From NCBI RefSeq assembly GCF_015694345.1, contig NZ_JADQDC010000013.1, positions 45,746 to 109,745 of the forward strand: DNA of 64,000 nucleotides. Direction: 5' to 3'. Below the pieces are notes generated by a model. It saw nothing but the letters and a program-made list of their open reading frames with translations. It did not search any database and was not told the DNA's origin. Below, in pieces: positions 33,717-42,679 of this stretch. The stretch comes from Novosphingobium jiangmenense. Lineage in GTDB: Bacteria > Pseudomonadota > Alphaproteobacteria > Sphingomonadales > Sphingomonadaceae. Position numbers and translations under genes: made by a program. The first letter of the stretch is position 1; each line of letters starts with the position of its first letter.

Positions 33717-35147
33717 TCAGGTCAGTCGGGCGAGGATGTCGCGCGCGAAGAGCGAAAGCGTATCGTCGCGTGCGCCCATCACCACGATGCGGTCGCCCGG
33801 TCGGGCCATGGCCACGATGCGGTCGGCGCAATCGGTGCGCGAGGGAAGATGCTCCGCCTGCCCGCCATGTTCGCGGATCATCGAGACGATGCGTTCCGAG
33901 CCGACCGAGCGATCGACAGTGCCTCCGAAGTAGACCGGATCACACAGGATCGTGACGTCATCAGGCCCAAGGCGCGTGGCGAGCACTTCTGCCAGTTCAT
34001 GCCCCATCTGGCGCAGCGGGCCATAGCCGTGGGGCTGGAAGAAGGCGATCACGCGGCCCGGATGGGCCTTTAGCGTGGCGAGCGTAGCGGCGACCTTTTC
34101 GGGATTGTGCCCGAAATCGTCGATGACCGTTGTGCCGCTGGCGCTGGTGCCGACGATGTCGAACCGGCGTGCCAAACCGGAGAAGCCTGCGAGGTGCTGG
34201 ACGCCCTCGGCCAGCGGCACCCCTGCAGCCTGCGCCGCCGCAAGTGCGGCAAGTGCATTGGCAAGGTTGTGGCGGCCCGGCACCTTGAGCGTCAGCGGAT
34301 AAGCAGTGGCGTCGGTTTGGTCGACAATTGTTGCGGCAATCGAGGTTGGGCCTTCAACAATCGTTCCGGGCTCAACCGAAATGCGCGCGCCTTCGCCAAA
34401 GCCGAAGGTCACCAGATCACGGGCTCTGCCGACCAGCGCAAGGCTTTCGGGATCATCCGCATTGACCACGCCGGTCTGCGCGCGCGCAAGAAAATCTCCA
34501 AACAGTTCGCGCAGTTCTTCCAGACTCTTGTGATCCAAGCTGACGTTGTTGAGCACCGCGATTGTCGGGTTGTAGAGTGCGATGGAACCGTCGCTCTCGT
34601 CGACTTCGGAAACGAACACGCTACCGGAGCCGACCCGCGCCGACGCGAACGGCGCATCTGCCGCCACGAAGTTCTTCATCACCGCGCCGTTCATGATCGT
34701 GGGATCGCGCCCCGCAGCGGTGAGGATCCATCCGATCATGCCGGTGACGGTGGATTTGCCGCTGGTGCCGCCCACGGCGATGCTCTGCGGTGCGGCGTTG
34801 AACAGCCGGGACAGCAGTTGCGCGCGGCTCATACGTTCGCAGCCGAGCGCCTTGGCCTGCACCACTTCAGGCACGGTATCCTCGACCGCCGCCGAGGCAA
34901 CGAGCACCTGTTTTGCGGAGATGATGCCTGAACCATCCTGCGCAAACAGCTGGAAATCGAGGCTTTCAAGCCAGGCGAACTTTTCCGGTGTGCGCCCTTG
35001 GTCGCGGCTGCGGTCCGAGCCTGCGACCCGTGCGCCCATGCCCCGCAGGATCAGCGCAAGAGGCAACATGCCCGATCCGCCGATCCCGCAGAAAAACCAG
35101 TCGCGCGTGGTGAGATCGGAAGCGGCAGCAAAGTCGGTCGTCGTCAT
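33717..35147 (-). CDS. Mur ligase family protein (MurC/Mpl-like)
   Basis: This cytoplasmic ATP-dependent amide ligase of the MurC group has 476 residues. Visible motifs are the UDP-binding FFCGIGGSGMLPLALILRG and the P-loop VGGTSGKSTVTGMIG, where Ser-Gly replaces His-Gly of classical MurC GTHGKTT. The central EVDESDGS and C-terminal IDDFGHNPEKVAATL motifs follow. The unusual P-loop and a divergent L,D-carboxypeptidase gene 80 bp away suggest Mpl: it would join recycled murein tripeptide to UDP-MurNAc. A true MurC role cannot be excluded from this window, but murC normally lies in the division/wall cluster, which is absent here. Confidence 0.8.
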   Translation of the reverse strand: MTTTDFAAASDLTTRDWFFCGIGGSGMLPLALILRGMGARVAGSDRSRDQGRTPEKFAWLESLDFQLFAQDGSGIISAKQVLVASAAVEDTVPEVVQAKALGCERMSRAQLLSRLFNAAPQSIAVGGTSGKSTVTGMIGWILTAAGRDPTIMNGAVMKNFVAADAPFASARVGSGSVFVSEVDESDGSIALYNPTIAVLNNVSLDHKSLEELRELFGDFLARAQTGVVNADDPESLALVGRARDLVTFGFGEGARISVEPGTIVEGPTSIAATIVDQTDATAYPLTLKVPGRHNLANALAALAAAQAAGVPLAEGVQHLAGFSGLARRFDIVGTSASGTTVIDDFGHNPEKVAATLATLKAHPGRVIAFFQPHGYGPLRQMGHELAEVLATRLGPDDVTILCDPVYFGGTVDRSVGSERIVSMIREHGGQAEHLPSRTDCADRIVAMARPGDRIVVMGARDDTLSLFARDILARLT

Positions 35148-35227
35148 GCCCTTGCGGTATGCGCCCGCGCGGCTGGTGACAACCTTCCGATTGCCGCTTT
35201 TACCGCAGCGGAGAAACCGGCTAGGTA

Positions 35228-36055
35228 ATGTGCGTGACCAGACGCATTGCCATCTGCGCGCCCTCTACCCCCTTCACACGGGAAGATGCCGCGCGCGTCA
35301 CAGCACTGGCCGGGGCGGAGTTCCCGGAACTGGAACTGGTCTTCAACGAACAGTGCTTTGCCAGCGAGGGCCACTTTGCCGGGCCCGATGCTTTGCGGCG
35401 GGCGGCGTTCGTCGAGTGCGCCAACGATCCGGCGTTCGAAGCCGTATGGTTCGTTCGCGGCGGCTATGGCGCCAACCGTATTGCGCTGGACGCCTTGCCC
35501 GAACTCGGCGCGTCGGCATACGACAAGCAGTACCTTGGCTATTCTGACGGTGGAACCTTGCTCGGCCTGCTATACTGCGCGGGCATCGGTCGGCAGGTCC
35601 ATGCGCCGATGCCGGTCGATCTGCGTCGTCCGGGCGGCGAGGCAGCCGTCCTTCGCACGCTGGGCTGGCTCAGTGGCAGCCAGGCAGGTCTTGAACCATC
35701 GCTTGCGGATGGCAAACCTGCAGTGGCTTTCAACCTCATGACGCTCGCCATGTTGTGCGGGACGCCGCTCATGCCGGACCTCTCCGGACACGTCGTGATG
35801 GTCGAGGAAGTGGCCGAGTACCACTACGCTGTGGACCGGCTGCTGTTTCATGTCACCAACTGCCTGACGTCGCAGGGTGTTGCGGGCTTGCGCCTTGGCC
35901 GCGTCAGCGACGTTCCCGAGAACGACCGCCCGTTCGGCCTTGAGGTCGAGGATATGGCGCGGCACTGGTGTGCGCGAACCGGGATCGCCTATCTCGGGCC
36001 GGCGGACATCGGCCACGATATCGACAACAAGATCGTCCCCTTCGGGCTTGCCTGA
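35228..36055 (+). CDS. ldcA: LD-carboxypeptidase (peptidase S66, LdcA)
   Basis: LdcA removes the terminal D-Ala from murein tetrapeptides in the cytoplasm during cell wall recycling. The 275-residue product has the S66 nucleophile S106 in GYSDGGTLL, the glycine-rich VRGGYGANRI, a catalytic Glu in VEEVAEYHYAVDRLLFH and the His of DIGHDIDNKIVPFG. Start ATG 35228 is directly preceded by GGTA; the 80-bp gap to the Mur ligase start is a shared divergent promoter region. Together with the Mur ligase it suggests a recycling pair: LdcA gives the tripeptide, the ligase reuses it. Confidence 0.92.
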   Translation: MCVTRRIAICAPSTPFTREDAARVTALAGAEFPELELVFNEQCFASEGHFAGPDALRRAAFVECANDPAFEAVWFVRGGYGANRIALDALPELGASAYDKQYLGYSDGGTLLGLLYCAGIGRQVHAPMPVDLRRPGGEAAVLRTLGWLSGSQAGLEPSLADGKPAVAFNLMTLAMLCGTPLMPDLSGHVVMVEEVAEYHYAVDRLLFHVTNCLTSQGVAGLRLGRVSDVPENDRPFGLEVEDMARHWCARTGIAYLGPADIGHDIDNKIVPFGLA

Positions 36056-36129
36056 TGGGAACGGCGGCAATAGGGCGCGCGCCACAGTATTGATGGCAAC
36101 CAATTCGGGCGCGATTGAGGAGAGTTGCA

Positions 36130-37065
36130 ATGCGAGCTTTCGTTTTTCCGGGGCAGGGCAGCCAGAAGGTCGGCATGGGCCTTGAACTGGCCGAAGCCAG
36201 CGCGGTGGCGCGCGAGGTGTTCGAGGAAGTTGACGACGCGCTCGGCCAGAAGCTCTTCCAGATCATGAAGGAAGGCCCGGAAGACGTTCTGACGCTTACC
36301 GAAAACGCCCAGCCCGCGATCATGGCCAATGCCATCGCCGTGCTGCGCGTGCTCGAGAAGGAAGGCGGCATCACGCTTGCCGAAAAGGCCGATTTTGTCG
36401 CCGGGCACAGCCTTGGCGAATACACGGCGCTTTGTGCCGCTGGCGCGTTCAGCCTTGCCGACACTGCCCGCCTGCTCAAGCTGCGCGGCCAGTCGATGCA
36501 GGCAGCGGTGCCGGTCGGGCAGGGTGCGATGTGCGCACTGCTGGGCGCCGATATCGAGAAGGCCACGGCGCTGGCCGAAGCTGCGGCTGAAGGCGAAGTC
36601 TGCACCGTCGCCAACGACAACGACCCGACCCAGGTCGTGCTTTCCGGTCACAGGGCCGCGATCGAGCGCGCGGTGGCGATGGTCAAGGACCATGGCATCA
36701 AGCGCGGCGTGCTTCTGCCGGTGTCCGCACCGTTCCACTGCCCGCTGATGCAGCCCGCCGCCGATGCCATGGCCGAAGCGTTCGAAAAGACGCCGCCTTC
36801 GGCCTTGCGCATTGCGCTGTTCGCCAACGTCACCGCCGCAGTCGTGACCGATCCCGCCGAAGTGAAGCGCCTGCTGGTCGAACAGGTCACCGGCCGCGTC
36901 CGCTGGCGTGAAAGCGCGATCGCGATGAAGGACGCGGGCGTCGAGCAGTTCATCGAACTTGGCGGCAAGGTCCTCGGCCCGATGATCAACCGCTCGGTCG
37001 CGGACGTCTCCGTCACCAGCGTCATCGGCATGGCCGACATCGAAGCTATCCTCAAGGAGCTCTGA
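36130..37065 (+). CDS. fabD: Malonyl-CoA-acyl carrier protein transacylase FabD
   Basis: FabD transfers malonyl from CoA to ACP for fatty acid elongation. The 311-residue product begins MRAFVFPGQGSQKVGMG, with the nucleophile S94 in AGHSLGEYTAL, Gln in NDNDPTQVVLSGH and His in PVSAPFHCPLM. Start 36130 matches the family N-terminus. fabG follows four bases after its stop and is surely co-transcribed. Confidence 0.97.
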   Translation: MRAFVFPGQGSQKVGMGLELAEASAVAREVFEEVDDALGQKLFQIMKEGPEDVLTLTENAQPAIMANAIAVLRVLEKEGGITLAEKADFVAGHSLGEYTALCAAGAFSLADTARLLKLRGQSMQAAVPVGQGAMCALLGADIEKATALAEAAAEGEVCTVANDNDPTQVVLSGHRAAIERAVAMVKDHGIKRGVLLPVSAPFHCPLMQPAADAMAEAFEKTPPSALRIALFANVTAAVVTDPAEVKRLLVEQVTGRVRWRESAIAMKDAGVEQFIELGGKVLGPMINRSVADVSVTSVIGMADIEAILKEL

Positions 37066-37069
37066 GCCC

Positions 37070-37834
37070 ATGGAAAACCGTCTTTTCGACCTCAGCGGCA
37101 TGACCGCGCTTGTCACCGGTGCTGCCGGTGGCATTGGCTCCTCGATCTGCCACGCGCTGGCAAAGCAAGGTGCGCGCATAGCGCTGTCGGGCACCAACCC
37201 GGCCAAACTCCGCGCCTTCCGCGAGGAATTGAACGACACCTACGGTCACGATCACGTCGAGATCACCTGTGACCTTTCGAACACCGAGCAGGTCGAGCAT
37301 CTCGTGCCGGCCGCCATGGACACGCTGGGCAAGCTCGACATCCTCGTGAACAACGCCGGCATCACGCGGGACAACCTCGCCATGCGGATGAAGGACGAGG
37401 AATGGGATGCGGTGATCCGCGTCAACCTCGAGGCCGCATTCCGCCTGATGCGCGCGGCGACCAAGCCGATGATGAAGGCGCGCTTTGGCCGCATCGTCAC
37501 CATCACCAGCGTTGTCGGCGCGACCGGCAATCCGGGGCAGGTCAACTATGCAGCGGCCAAGGCCGGCCTTGTCGGCATGTCGAAGTCGCTCGGCCAGGAA
37601 CTGGCGAGCCGCGGCGTCACCGTGAACTGCGTCGCCCCCGGCTTCATCCGCACCGCAATGACCGATGTCCTGCCCGATGGCCAGAAGGACACCCTCAACG
37701 CGCGCATCCCGATGGGCCGCATGGGCGAGGGATCGGACATCGGCGCAGCGGTCGCCTACCTCGCCTCGAAGGAAGCAGGCTACGTCACCGGCCAGACGTT
37801 GCACGTCAACGGCGGCATGGCGATGATGTCCTGA
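37070..37834 (+). CDS. fabG: 3-oxoacyl-ACP reductase FabG
   Basis: This NADPH-dependent short-chain dehydrogenase reduces 3-oxoacyl-ACP. The 254-residue product has the nucleotide motif VTGAAGGIGSS, the NNAG motif (about 94-97), S147, and the catalytic Y160/K164 in VNYAAAKAGLVGMSK. It is part of fabD-fabG. The next gene, dnaN, starts 204 bp later; that gap contains several GC hairpins (CCGGGGA/TCCCCGG around 37961-37980) and a DnaA-box-like TTATCCCCA at 37876. Confidence 0.96.
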   Translation: MENRLFDLSGMTALVTGAAGGIGSSICHALAKQGARIALSGTNPAKLRAFREELNDTYGHDHVEITCDLSNTEQVEHLVPAAMDTLGKLDILVNNAGITRDNLAMRMKDEEWDAVIRVNLEAAFRLMRAATKPMMKARFGRIVTITSVVGATGNPGQVNYAAAKAGLVGMSKSLGQELASRGVTVNCVAPGFIRTAMTDVLPDGQKDTLNARIPMGRMGEGSDIGAAVAYLASKEAGYVTGQTLHVNGGMAMMS

Positions 37835-38038
37835 GGGATGTCCGTATCGGCCTTCACAGGCTGAAACAGGCGGTTTTATCCCCAACTTAGGGGCCAAGGG
37901 CGGGGCCGGTGCTTGCCGAGCCTCGCCTCTGCGTTAAGACAGGTAGTCCGAACCAAACGCCGGGGAGCGTGATTCCCCGGTTCAGCCATATTCACGGGGC
38001 AGGGCCGTCCGGCCGCTCCCGGGGGGATCGAGACGAGA

Positions 38039-39166
38039 ATGAAGGCGACGATCGAACGCGCGACGCTCCTGCGCTGCCTGTCCCACGTCCAGTCGGTGGT
38101 CGAACGCCGGAACACGATTCCGATCCTGTCGAACGTGCTGATCGAGGCCGCGCCCGACAGCACGGTCCGCGTCATGGCGACCGACCTCGATCTGCAGATC
38201 GTCGAGACCATGGCTGCCGTCTCGGTCGAAGGGCCGGGTGCGATCACCGTTTCGGCGCACCTGCTGTTCGACATCGCGCGCAAGCTGCCCGATGGCTCGC
38301 AGGTCAGCCTCGAAACGTCCGACAACCGCATGATCGTCAAGGCGGGTCGCAGCCGCTTCCAGTTGCCGACGCTGCCGCGCGACGATTTCCCGGTGATCGT
38401 CGAGGGCGATTTGCCCACCAGCTTCGAAATTCCGGCGCGCACGCTGGCCGAACTGATCGACCGCACGCGCTTTGCGATCTCGACCGAAGAGACCCGCTAC
38501 TACCTCAACGGCATCTTCCTGCACGTGTCCGACGATGCCCAGCCGGTACTCAAGGCTGCGGCGACCGACGGCCACCGCCTGGCCCGCTTTACCATCGGAC
38601 GGCCTGAAGGCGCCGAAGGGATGCCGGACGTGATCGTGCCGCGCAAATGCGTGGGCGAGTTGCGCAAGCTTCTGGAAGAGGTGCTGGATTCGGCGGTCCT
38701 GATCGACCTTTCGGCAAGCAAGGTGCGCTTCACGCTCGGCGGCGAGAACGGTGTCGTGCTGACCAGCAAGCTGATCGACGGCACGTTCCCCGATTACAGC
38801 CGCGTGATTCCGACCGGCAACGACAAGCTGCTCAAGCTTGACCCACGCTCGTTCTTCGAGGGCGTCGATCGCGTGGCAACGATTGCCACTGAAAAGACCC
38901 GTGCGGTCAAGATGGCGCTCGACAACGATCGGGTGACGCTGTCGGTCACCAGTCCCGACAACGGCACTGCGGCGGAAGAACTGCCCGCAAGCTATGCCGC
39001 CAGCGGCTTCGAGATCGGCTTCAACGCCAACTACCTCAAGGACATCCTCAGCCAGATCGACGGCGATACGGTCGAACTGCATCTTGCCGATGCGGGAGCG
39101 CCGACGCTGATCCGCCGGGACGAAAAGTCGCCTGCGCTCTACGTGCTGATGCCGATGCGGGTCTGA
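38039..39166 (+). CDS. dnaN: DNA polymerase III beta sliding clamp
   Basis: The ring-shaped processivity clamp holds polymerase III on DNA. The 375-residue product has three clamp repeats, with recognisable segments LSHVQSVVERRNTIPILSNV, FPVIVEGDLP, ETRYYLNGIFLH and TDGHRLA. The C-terminal NANYLKDIL and ALYVLMPMRV follow. It is normal length. It is not next to dnaA or recF, which is common in alphaproteobacteria, but follows fabD-fabG. Monocistronic by appearance. Confidence 0.97.
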   Translation: MKATIERATLLRCLSHVQSVVERRNTIPILSNVLIEAAPDSTVRVMATDLDLQIVETMAAVSVEGPGAITVSAHLLFDIARKLPDGSQVSLETSDNRMIVKAGRSRFQLPTLPRDDFPVIVEGDLPTSFEIPARTLAELIDRTRFAISTEETRYYLNGIFLHVSDDAQPVLKAAATDGHRLARFTIGRPEGAEGMPDVIVPRKCVGELRKLLEEVLDSAVLIDLSASKVRFTLGGENGVVLTSKLIDGTFPDYSRVIPTGNDKLLKLDPRSFFEGVDRVATIATEKTRAVKMALDNDRVTLSVTSPDNGTAAEELPASYAASGFEIGFNANYLKDILSQIDGDTVELHLADAGAPTLIRRDEKSPALYVLMPMRV

Positions 39167-39332
39167 CGGCCGACTGCCTGAGGGGAAATCTGGCGGGCGT
39201 TCTCGCGCAGAGGCTGCCACATCGGTGTGGTTAACGCCCGCTTCCTTGCCCTCTCCGTAGTGCCACTCCAGCCCAAGTTACCGTATTTGAAGCGGAAAAT
39301 GAGAATCTCGACTCCAGACAGGAGTACCGAGA

Positions 39333-40775
39333 ATGGCCAGTGCATATGATCCGCAGGCGGTTGCCAAGAAGTTGGCGTTCTTCAACATCCGTGCGGAGGA
39401 CCTGGCGCGCTTTCCGGAAATAGCCGCGGCCCTGCGCAAGTACGCGCCGCCGGCACTGGACAAGCTCTACGACCAGATTTCCGGTACCCCGGAAACGGCG
39501 CGCTTCTTCAGTTCGCGCGCCGGCATGAACCATGCCCGCGACAAGCAGATCGAACACTGGGCCGGCATGTTCGGCGGCTCCGTCGACAAGACCTATTTCG
39601 ACAGTGCGGAGCGCATCGGTAACGTCCATGCCCGCATCGGCCTCGAGCCCGGCTGGTACATCGGCGCCTATGCCTCGGTGCTGGAGAACATCGTCAACAA
39701 GATGTTCTCCGGTCTCACCGCCATGTTCCGGCGGCGCCACTTGGCCCGCTCTGTCGGTTCGATGATCAAGATGGCGCTGCTCGACATGGAAGTGGCGCTG
39801 TCGACCTACTTCAAGGCTGAAGAAGCAGCGCGCATCGCCGTGATCGACGAGGTCAGCGCCACGCTGCGCGCCATGGCCGAAGGCGATTTCGCCACGCCGG
39901 TGCCGGACCTGCCCACCGCCTTTGCCGAATTGCAGAAGCACCTTGATGGCATGCGGGTGCAGGTTTCAGGTGTGCTGCGCAATGTCGCCGATACTTCGAG
40001 TTCGGTCGATGTCGGCGCCAAGCAGATCCGCCAGGCCTCGGACGATCTGGCGCGGCGGACCGAGCAGCAGGCGGCCAGCCTCGAGGAAGCATCGGCGGCG
40101 GTTACCGCGCTTGCCTCGACAGTCAATACGACTGCGGGCGATGCCGCGCACATGCATGACTCGGTCCAGCAGGCGCATGGTGAGGCCATGCGCGGCGGCG
40201 AAGTGGTCGGCGAAGCGGTTCAGGCGATGAACGACATCCACAACTCCGCGCAGGAAATCGGCAAGATCATCTCGGTGATCGATGGCATCGCCTTCCAGAC
40301 GAACCTGCTGGCGCTCAATGCCGGTGTCGAGGCCGCGCGAGCGGGCGATGCCGGACGCGGCTTTGCCGTGGTGGCGACGGAAGTCCGCGCGCTGGCACAA
40401 CGCACGGCTGATGCCGCCCGCGACATCAAGCACCTGATCACCGCCAGTTCCACTCAGGTGGAACGCGGGGTCAATCTCGTTGGCCAGACCGGGGACACCT
40501 TTGCCCTGATCGTCGAGCAGGTCGGCCATGTTGCCGAGCTTGCCAGCAGCATTGCCAAGATGGCGCAGGATCAGGCGGGCAGCATCGGCCAGGTTCGCGA
40601 GACCGTGCGCGAGATGGACACGATGACCCAGCAGAACGCCGCGATGGTCGAAGAAGCTACCGCAGCGGCACGCAGCCTTGCAGGCGAAGCCAACCGGCTT
40701 TCGTCACTGGTCTCACAGTTCAAGCTTGAGTCCGGGAACTTTGCTTCCAACGCCAGCTTGCGCCAAGCCGCCTGA
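39333..40775 (+). CDS. Globin-coupled methyl-accepting chemotaxis protein
   Basis: This soluble oxygen-sensing chemoreceptor of the HemAT type has 480 residues. The N-terminal protoglobin domain (about 1-160) has the proximal heme ligand H99 in GNVHARIGLEPGWYIGAYASV. A HAMP-like linker follows (IDEVSATLRAMAEGDFATPVPDLP), then an MCP signalling domain. The hairpin tip IGKIISVIDGIAFQTNLLALNA is canonical. No membrane helix is present. It lacks neighbouring che genes, so it must signal to a CheA encoded elsewhere. A terminator follows at 40792. Confidence 0.93.
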   Translation: MASAYDPQAVAKKLAFFNIRAEDLARFPEIAAALRKYAPPALDKLYDQISGTPETARFFSSRAGMNHARDKQIEHWAGMFGGSVDKTYFDSAERIGNVHARIGLEPGWYIGAYASVLENIVNKMFSGLTAMFRRRHLARSVGSMIKMALLDMEVALSTYFKAEEAARIAVIDEVSATLRAMAEGDFATPVPDLPTAFAELQKHLDGMRVQVSGVLRNVADTSSSVDVGAKQIRQASDDLARRTEQQAASLEEASAAVTALASTVNTTAGDAAHMHDSVQQAHGEAMRGGEVVGEAVQAMNDIHNSAQEIGKIISVIDGIAFQTNLLALNAGVEAARAGDAGRGFAVVATEVRALAQRTADAARDIKHLITASSTQVERGVNLVGQTGDTFALIVEQVGHVAELASSIAKMAQDQAGSIGQVRETVREMDTMTQQNAAMVEEATAAARSLAGEANRLSSLVSQFKLESGNFASNASLRQAA

Positions 40776-40791
40776 CAATTCCCACTTTAAG

Positions 40792-40829
40792 CAAGGCCCG
40801 CTCTCCATCGGGGAGCGAGCCTTGTCTTG
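40792..40829 (+). terminator. Hairpin terminator after the chemoreceptor gene
   Basis: CAAGGC-CGCTC and GAGCG-GCCTTG form an interrupted stem (40792-40824), followed by TCTTGTC. It lies between convergent genes and touches the stop of the minus-strand amidohydrolase. Confidence 0.7.
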
Positions 40830-42578
40830 TCATTCGGCGGCTTCGAGCAGGTCTGCGCGCTGCGGGCCACGGATCAGGCCGCCAGGCGTGGCGCCGGTCC
40901 ATTCGCCCTTGCGGAAGGTCACCTTGCCGCCCTTGATCGTGTAGTCATAGCCTTCTGCCTTCTGCAGCAGGCGCTTGCCGCCCGCCGGCAGGTCGAACGC
41001 CAGCCACGGCTTGAGCAGCTTCACGTTCTCGAAATCGATCACGTTGATGTCTGCCAGATAACCCGGCGCCAGAATGCCGCGATCGTCGAGGCCATAGAGG
41101 CGGGCGGTGTCATGGCACTGACGCTTTACGGCATGCTCAAGACTGATCCGTCCGCCACGCTTGCGATCACGCACCCAATGCTGGAGCATGAAGGTCGGGC
41201 TGGCCGCGTCACAGATCGTGCCGCAATGCGCACCACCATCCGACAGCGAATTCACGGTGTCGTCCGAAGCCTGCAGCGCTTCGAGGAAATCGAGATTGCC
41301 ATCGGCATAGTTGAGGATCGGCAGGTAGACGAAGCCGGTGCCGTCGTTCTCCATCAGCTTGTCATAGGCATAGGCGTCCGGCGCCACGCCTGCGGCCTTG
41401 GCCCGGGCAAGCACGCTCGCCTCTGCTTGAGGCTCGTAATCGAAGCCCTCGTCCATGATGAACTGGTTGTGCCAGCCTTCGGCGATCATCATGAACAGGC
41501 CGATGATGTCGCTTTCAGGATAGGCATTGGCTTCCGACAGGACCTTCTCGCGGAAGGCCGGGTCCTTGAGGTGCGCCAGTTGTTCATCCCACGGCAGGTC
41601 GGCGATCGCCACATAGCTCGGACGGAAGCGGAAGGGGTGGATCGTGCCCTGCCACGCCATGATCACGCCGTTGCCGCGAAGGGCGATCTGCGCAACGATG
41701 TTCGCGCCCTGCGCATTCTGGCGGCGCATTTCGGCGATCTGTTCTTCCAGCGGCAGTTCCTTGGCGATGGATTGCAGCGCCGCGTAAGTCACCGGAAGCC
41801 CCGTTTCGCGGCTGAGTGCGCCCATCCAGCCAAATTCGTCCCATTCGCGCTTCATGTCCGATGCCATCTCGAACACGCCATGGCCAACACGGCCCATGGC
41901 GCGACCGATCTCGATCAGTTCCTCGGCCGTGGCCGTGGTGCCCGGCACCACTTCGCCATCGACCGACTTGTGGATCACCGTACGGCTGGTCGAGAAGCCG
42001 AGGGCCCCGGCGCGCACGCCTTCCTCGACGATCTCGGCCATCTTGCGGATGTCCTCGTCGGTCGGGATCGCGCCGGGCTTTTCCCGCTCGCCCAGCACAT
42101 AGGCGCGCACGGCGCCGTGGGGCACGTGGGTGCCGATATCCACCGTGCGCGGCATCTTCTCAAGGGAATCGAGGTATTCGGGGAAGGTCTCCCAATCCCA
42201 GGTCATGCCTTCGGCCAGAGCCGTGCCCGGAATGTCCTCGACGCCTTCCATCAGGCCGATCAGCCAGTCATGCCGATCCGGCGCTGCCGGCGCAAAGCCC
42301 ACGCCGCAGTTGCCCATGACCACCGTGGTCACGCCGTGCCATGATGATGGCGCCATCTCGGCATCCCAGGTCGCCTGACCATCGTAGTGCGTGTGTACGT
42401 CCACCCAGCCCGGAGCGACGACGCGGCCCGTGGCATCGATTTCCTCGGCGGCATCGCCACGCACCGTGCCGACGGCAGCGACAAGCCCGTTCTTCACGGC
42501 CACGTCGCCGACGAAGCGCGGCGCTCCGGTCCCGTCGACTATCGTGCCATTGCGGATGATGAGGTCGTAGGCAGGCAT
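40830..42578 (-). CDS. N-acyl-D-amino-acid deacylase-like amidohydrolase
   Basis: Metal-dependent amidohydrolase of 582 residues. The N-terminus [15 protein letters not shown], metal motif [14 protein letters not shown] and [15 protein letters not shown] define the D-aminoacylase group. The C-terminal DGGAHCG and [16 protein letters not shown] also fit this group. The conserved cysteine of the NCGVG motif is the usual metal ligand. No signal peptide. Members cleave N-acyl-D-amino acids or related amides; the actual substrate is not known. It may be co-transcribed with the reductase gene upstream (101-bp gap, same strand). Confidence 0.88.
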   Translation of the reverse strand: MPAYDLIIRNGTIVDGTGAPRFVGDVAVKNGLVAAVGTVRGDAAEEIDATGRVVAPGWVDVHTHYDGQATWDAEMAPSSWHGVTTVVMGNCGVGFAPAAPDRHDWLIGLMEGVEDIPGTALAEGMTWDWETFPEYLDSLEKMPRTVDIGTHVPHGAVRAYVLGEREKPGAIPTDEDIRKMAEIVEEGVRAGALGFSTSRTVIHKSVDGEVVPGTTATAEELIEIGRAMGRVGHGVFEMASDMKREWDEFGWMGALSRETGLPVTYAALQSIAKELPLEEQIAEMRRQNAQGANIVAQIALRGNGVIMAWQGTIHPFRFRPSYVAIADLPWDEQLAHLKDPAFREKVLSEANAYPESDIIGLFMMIAEGWHNQFIMDEGFDYEPQAEASVLARAKAAGVAPDAYAYDKLMENDGTGFVYLPILNYADGNLDFLEALQASDDTVNSLSDGGAHCGTICDAASPTFMLQHWVRDRKRGGRISLEHAVKRQCHDTARLYGLDDRGILAPGYLADINVIDFENVKLLKPWLAFDLPAGGKRLLQKAEGYDYTIKGGKVTFRKGEWTGATPGGLIRGPQRADLLEAAE

Positions 42579-42679
42579 GGGCTCGCTCCTTCTCCCCGCG
42601 CAGGCCGACTCGCAGCGGCGGCCTGTCGCGTTAACCGGGCGATTAAGTCAGAGCTTCAAGACAAGGTCAACGCATTGCG

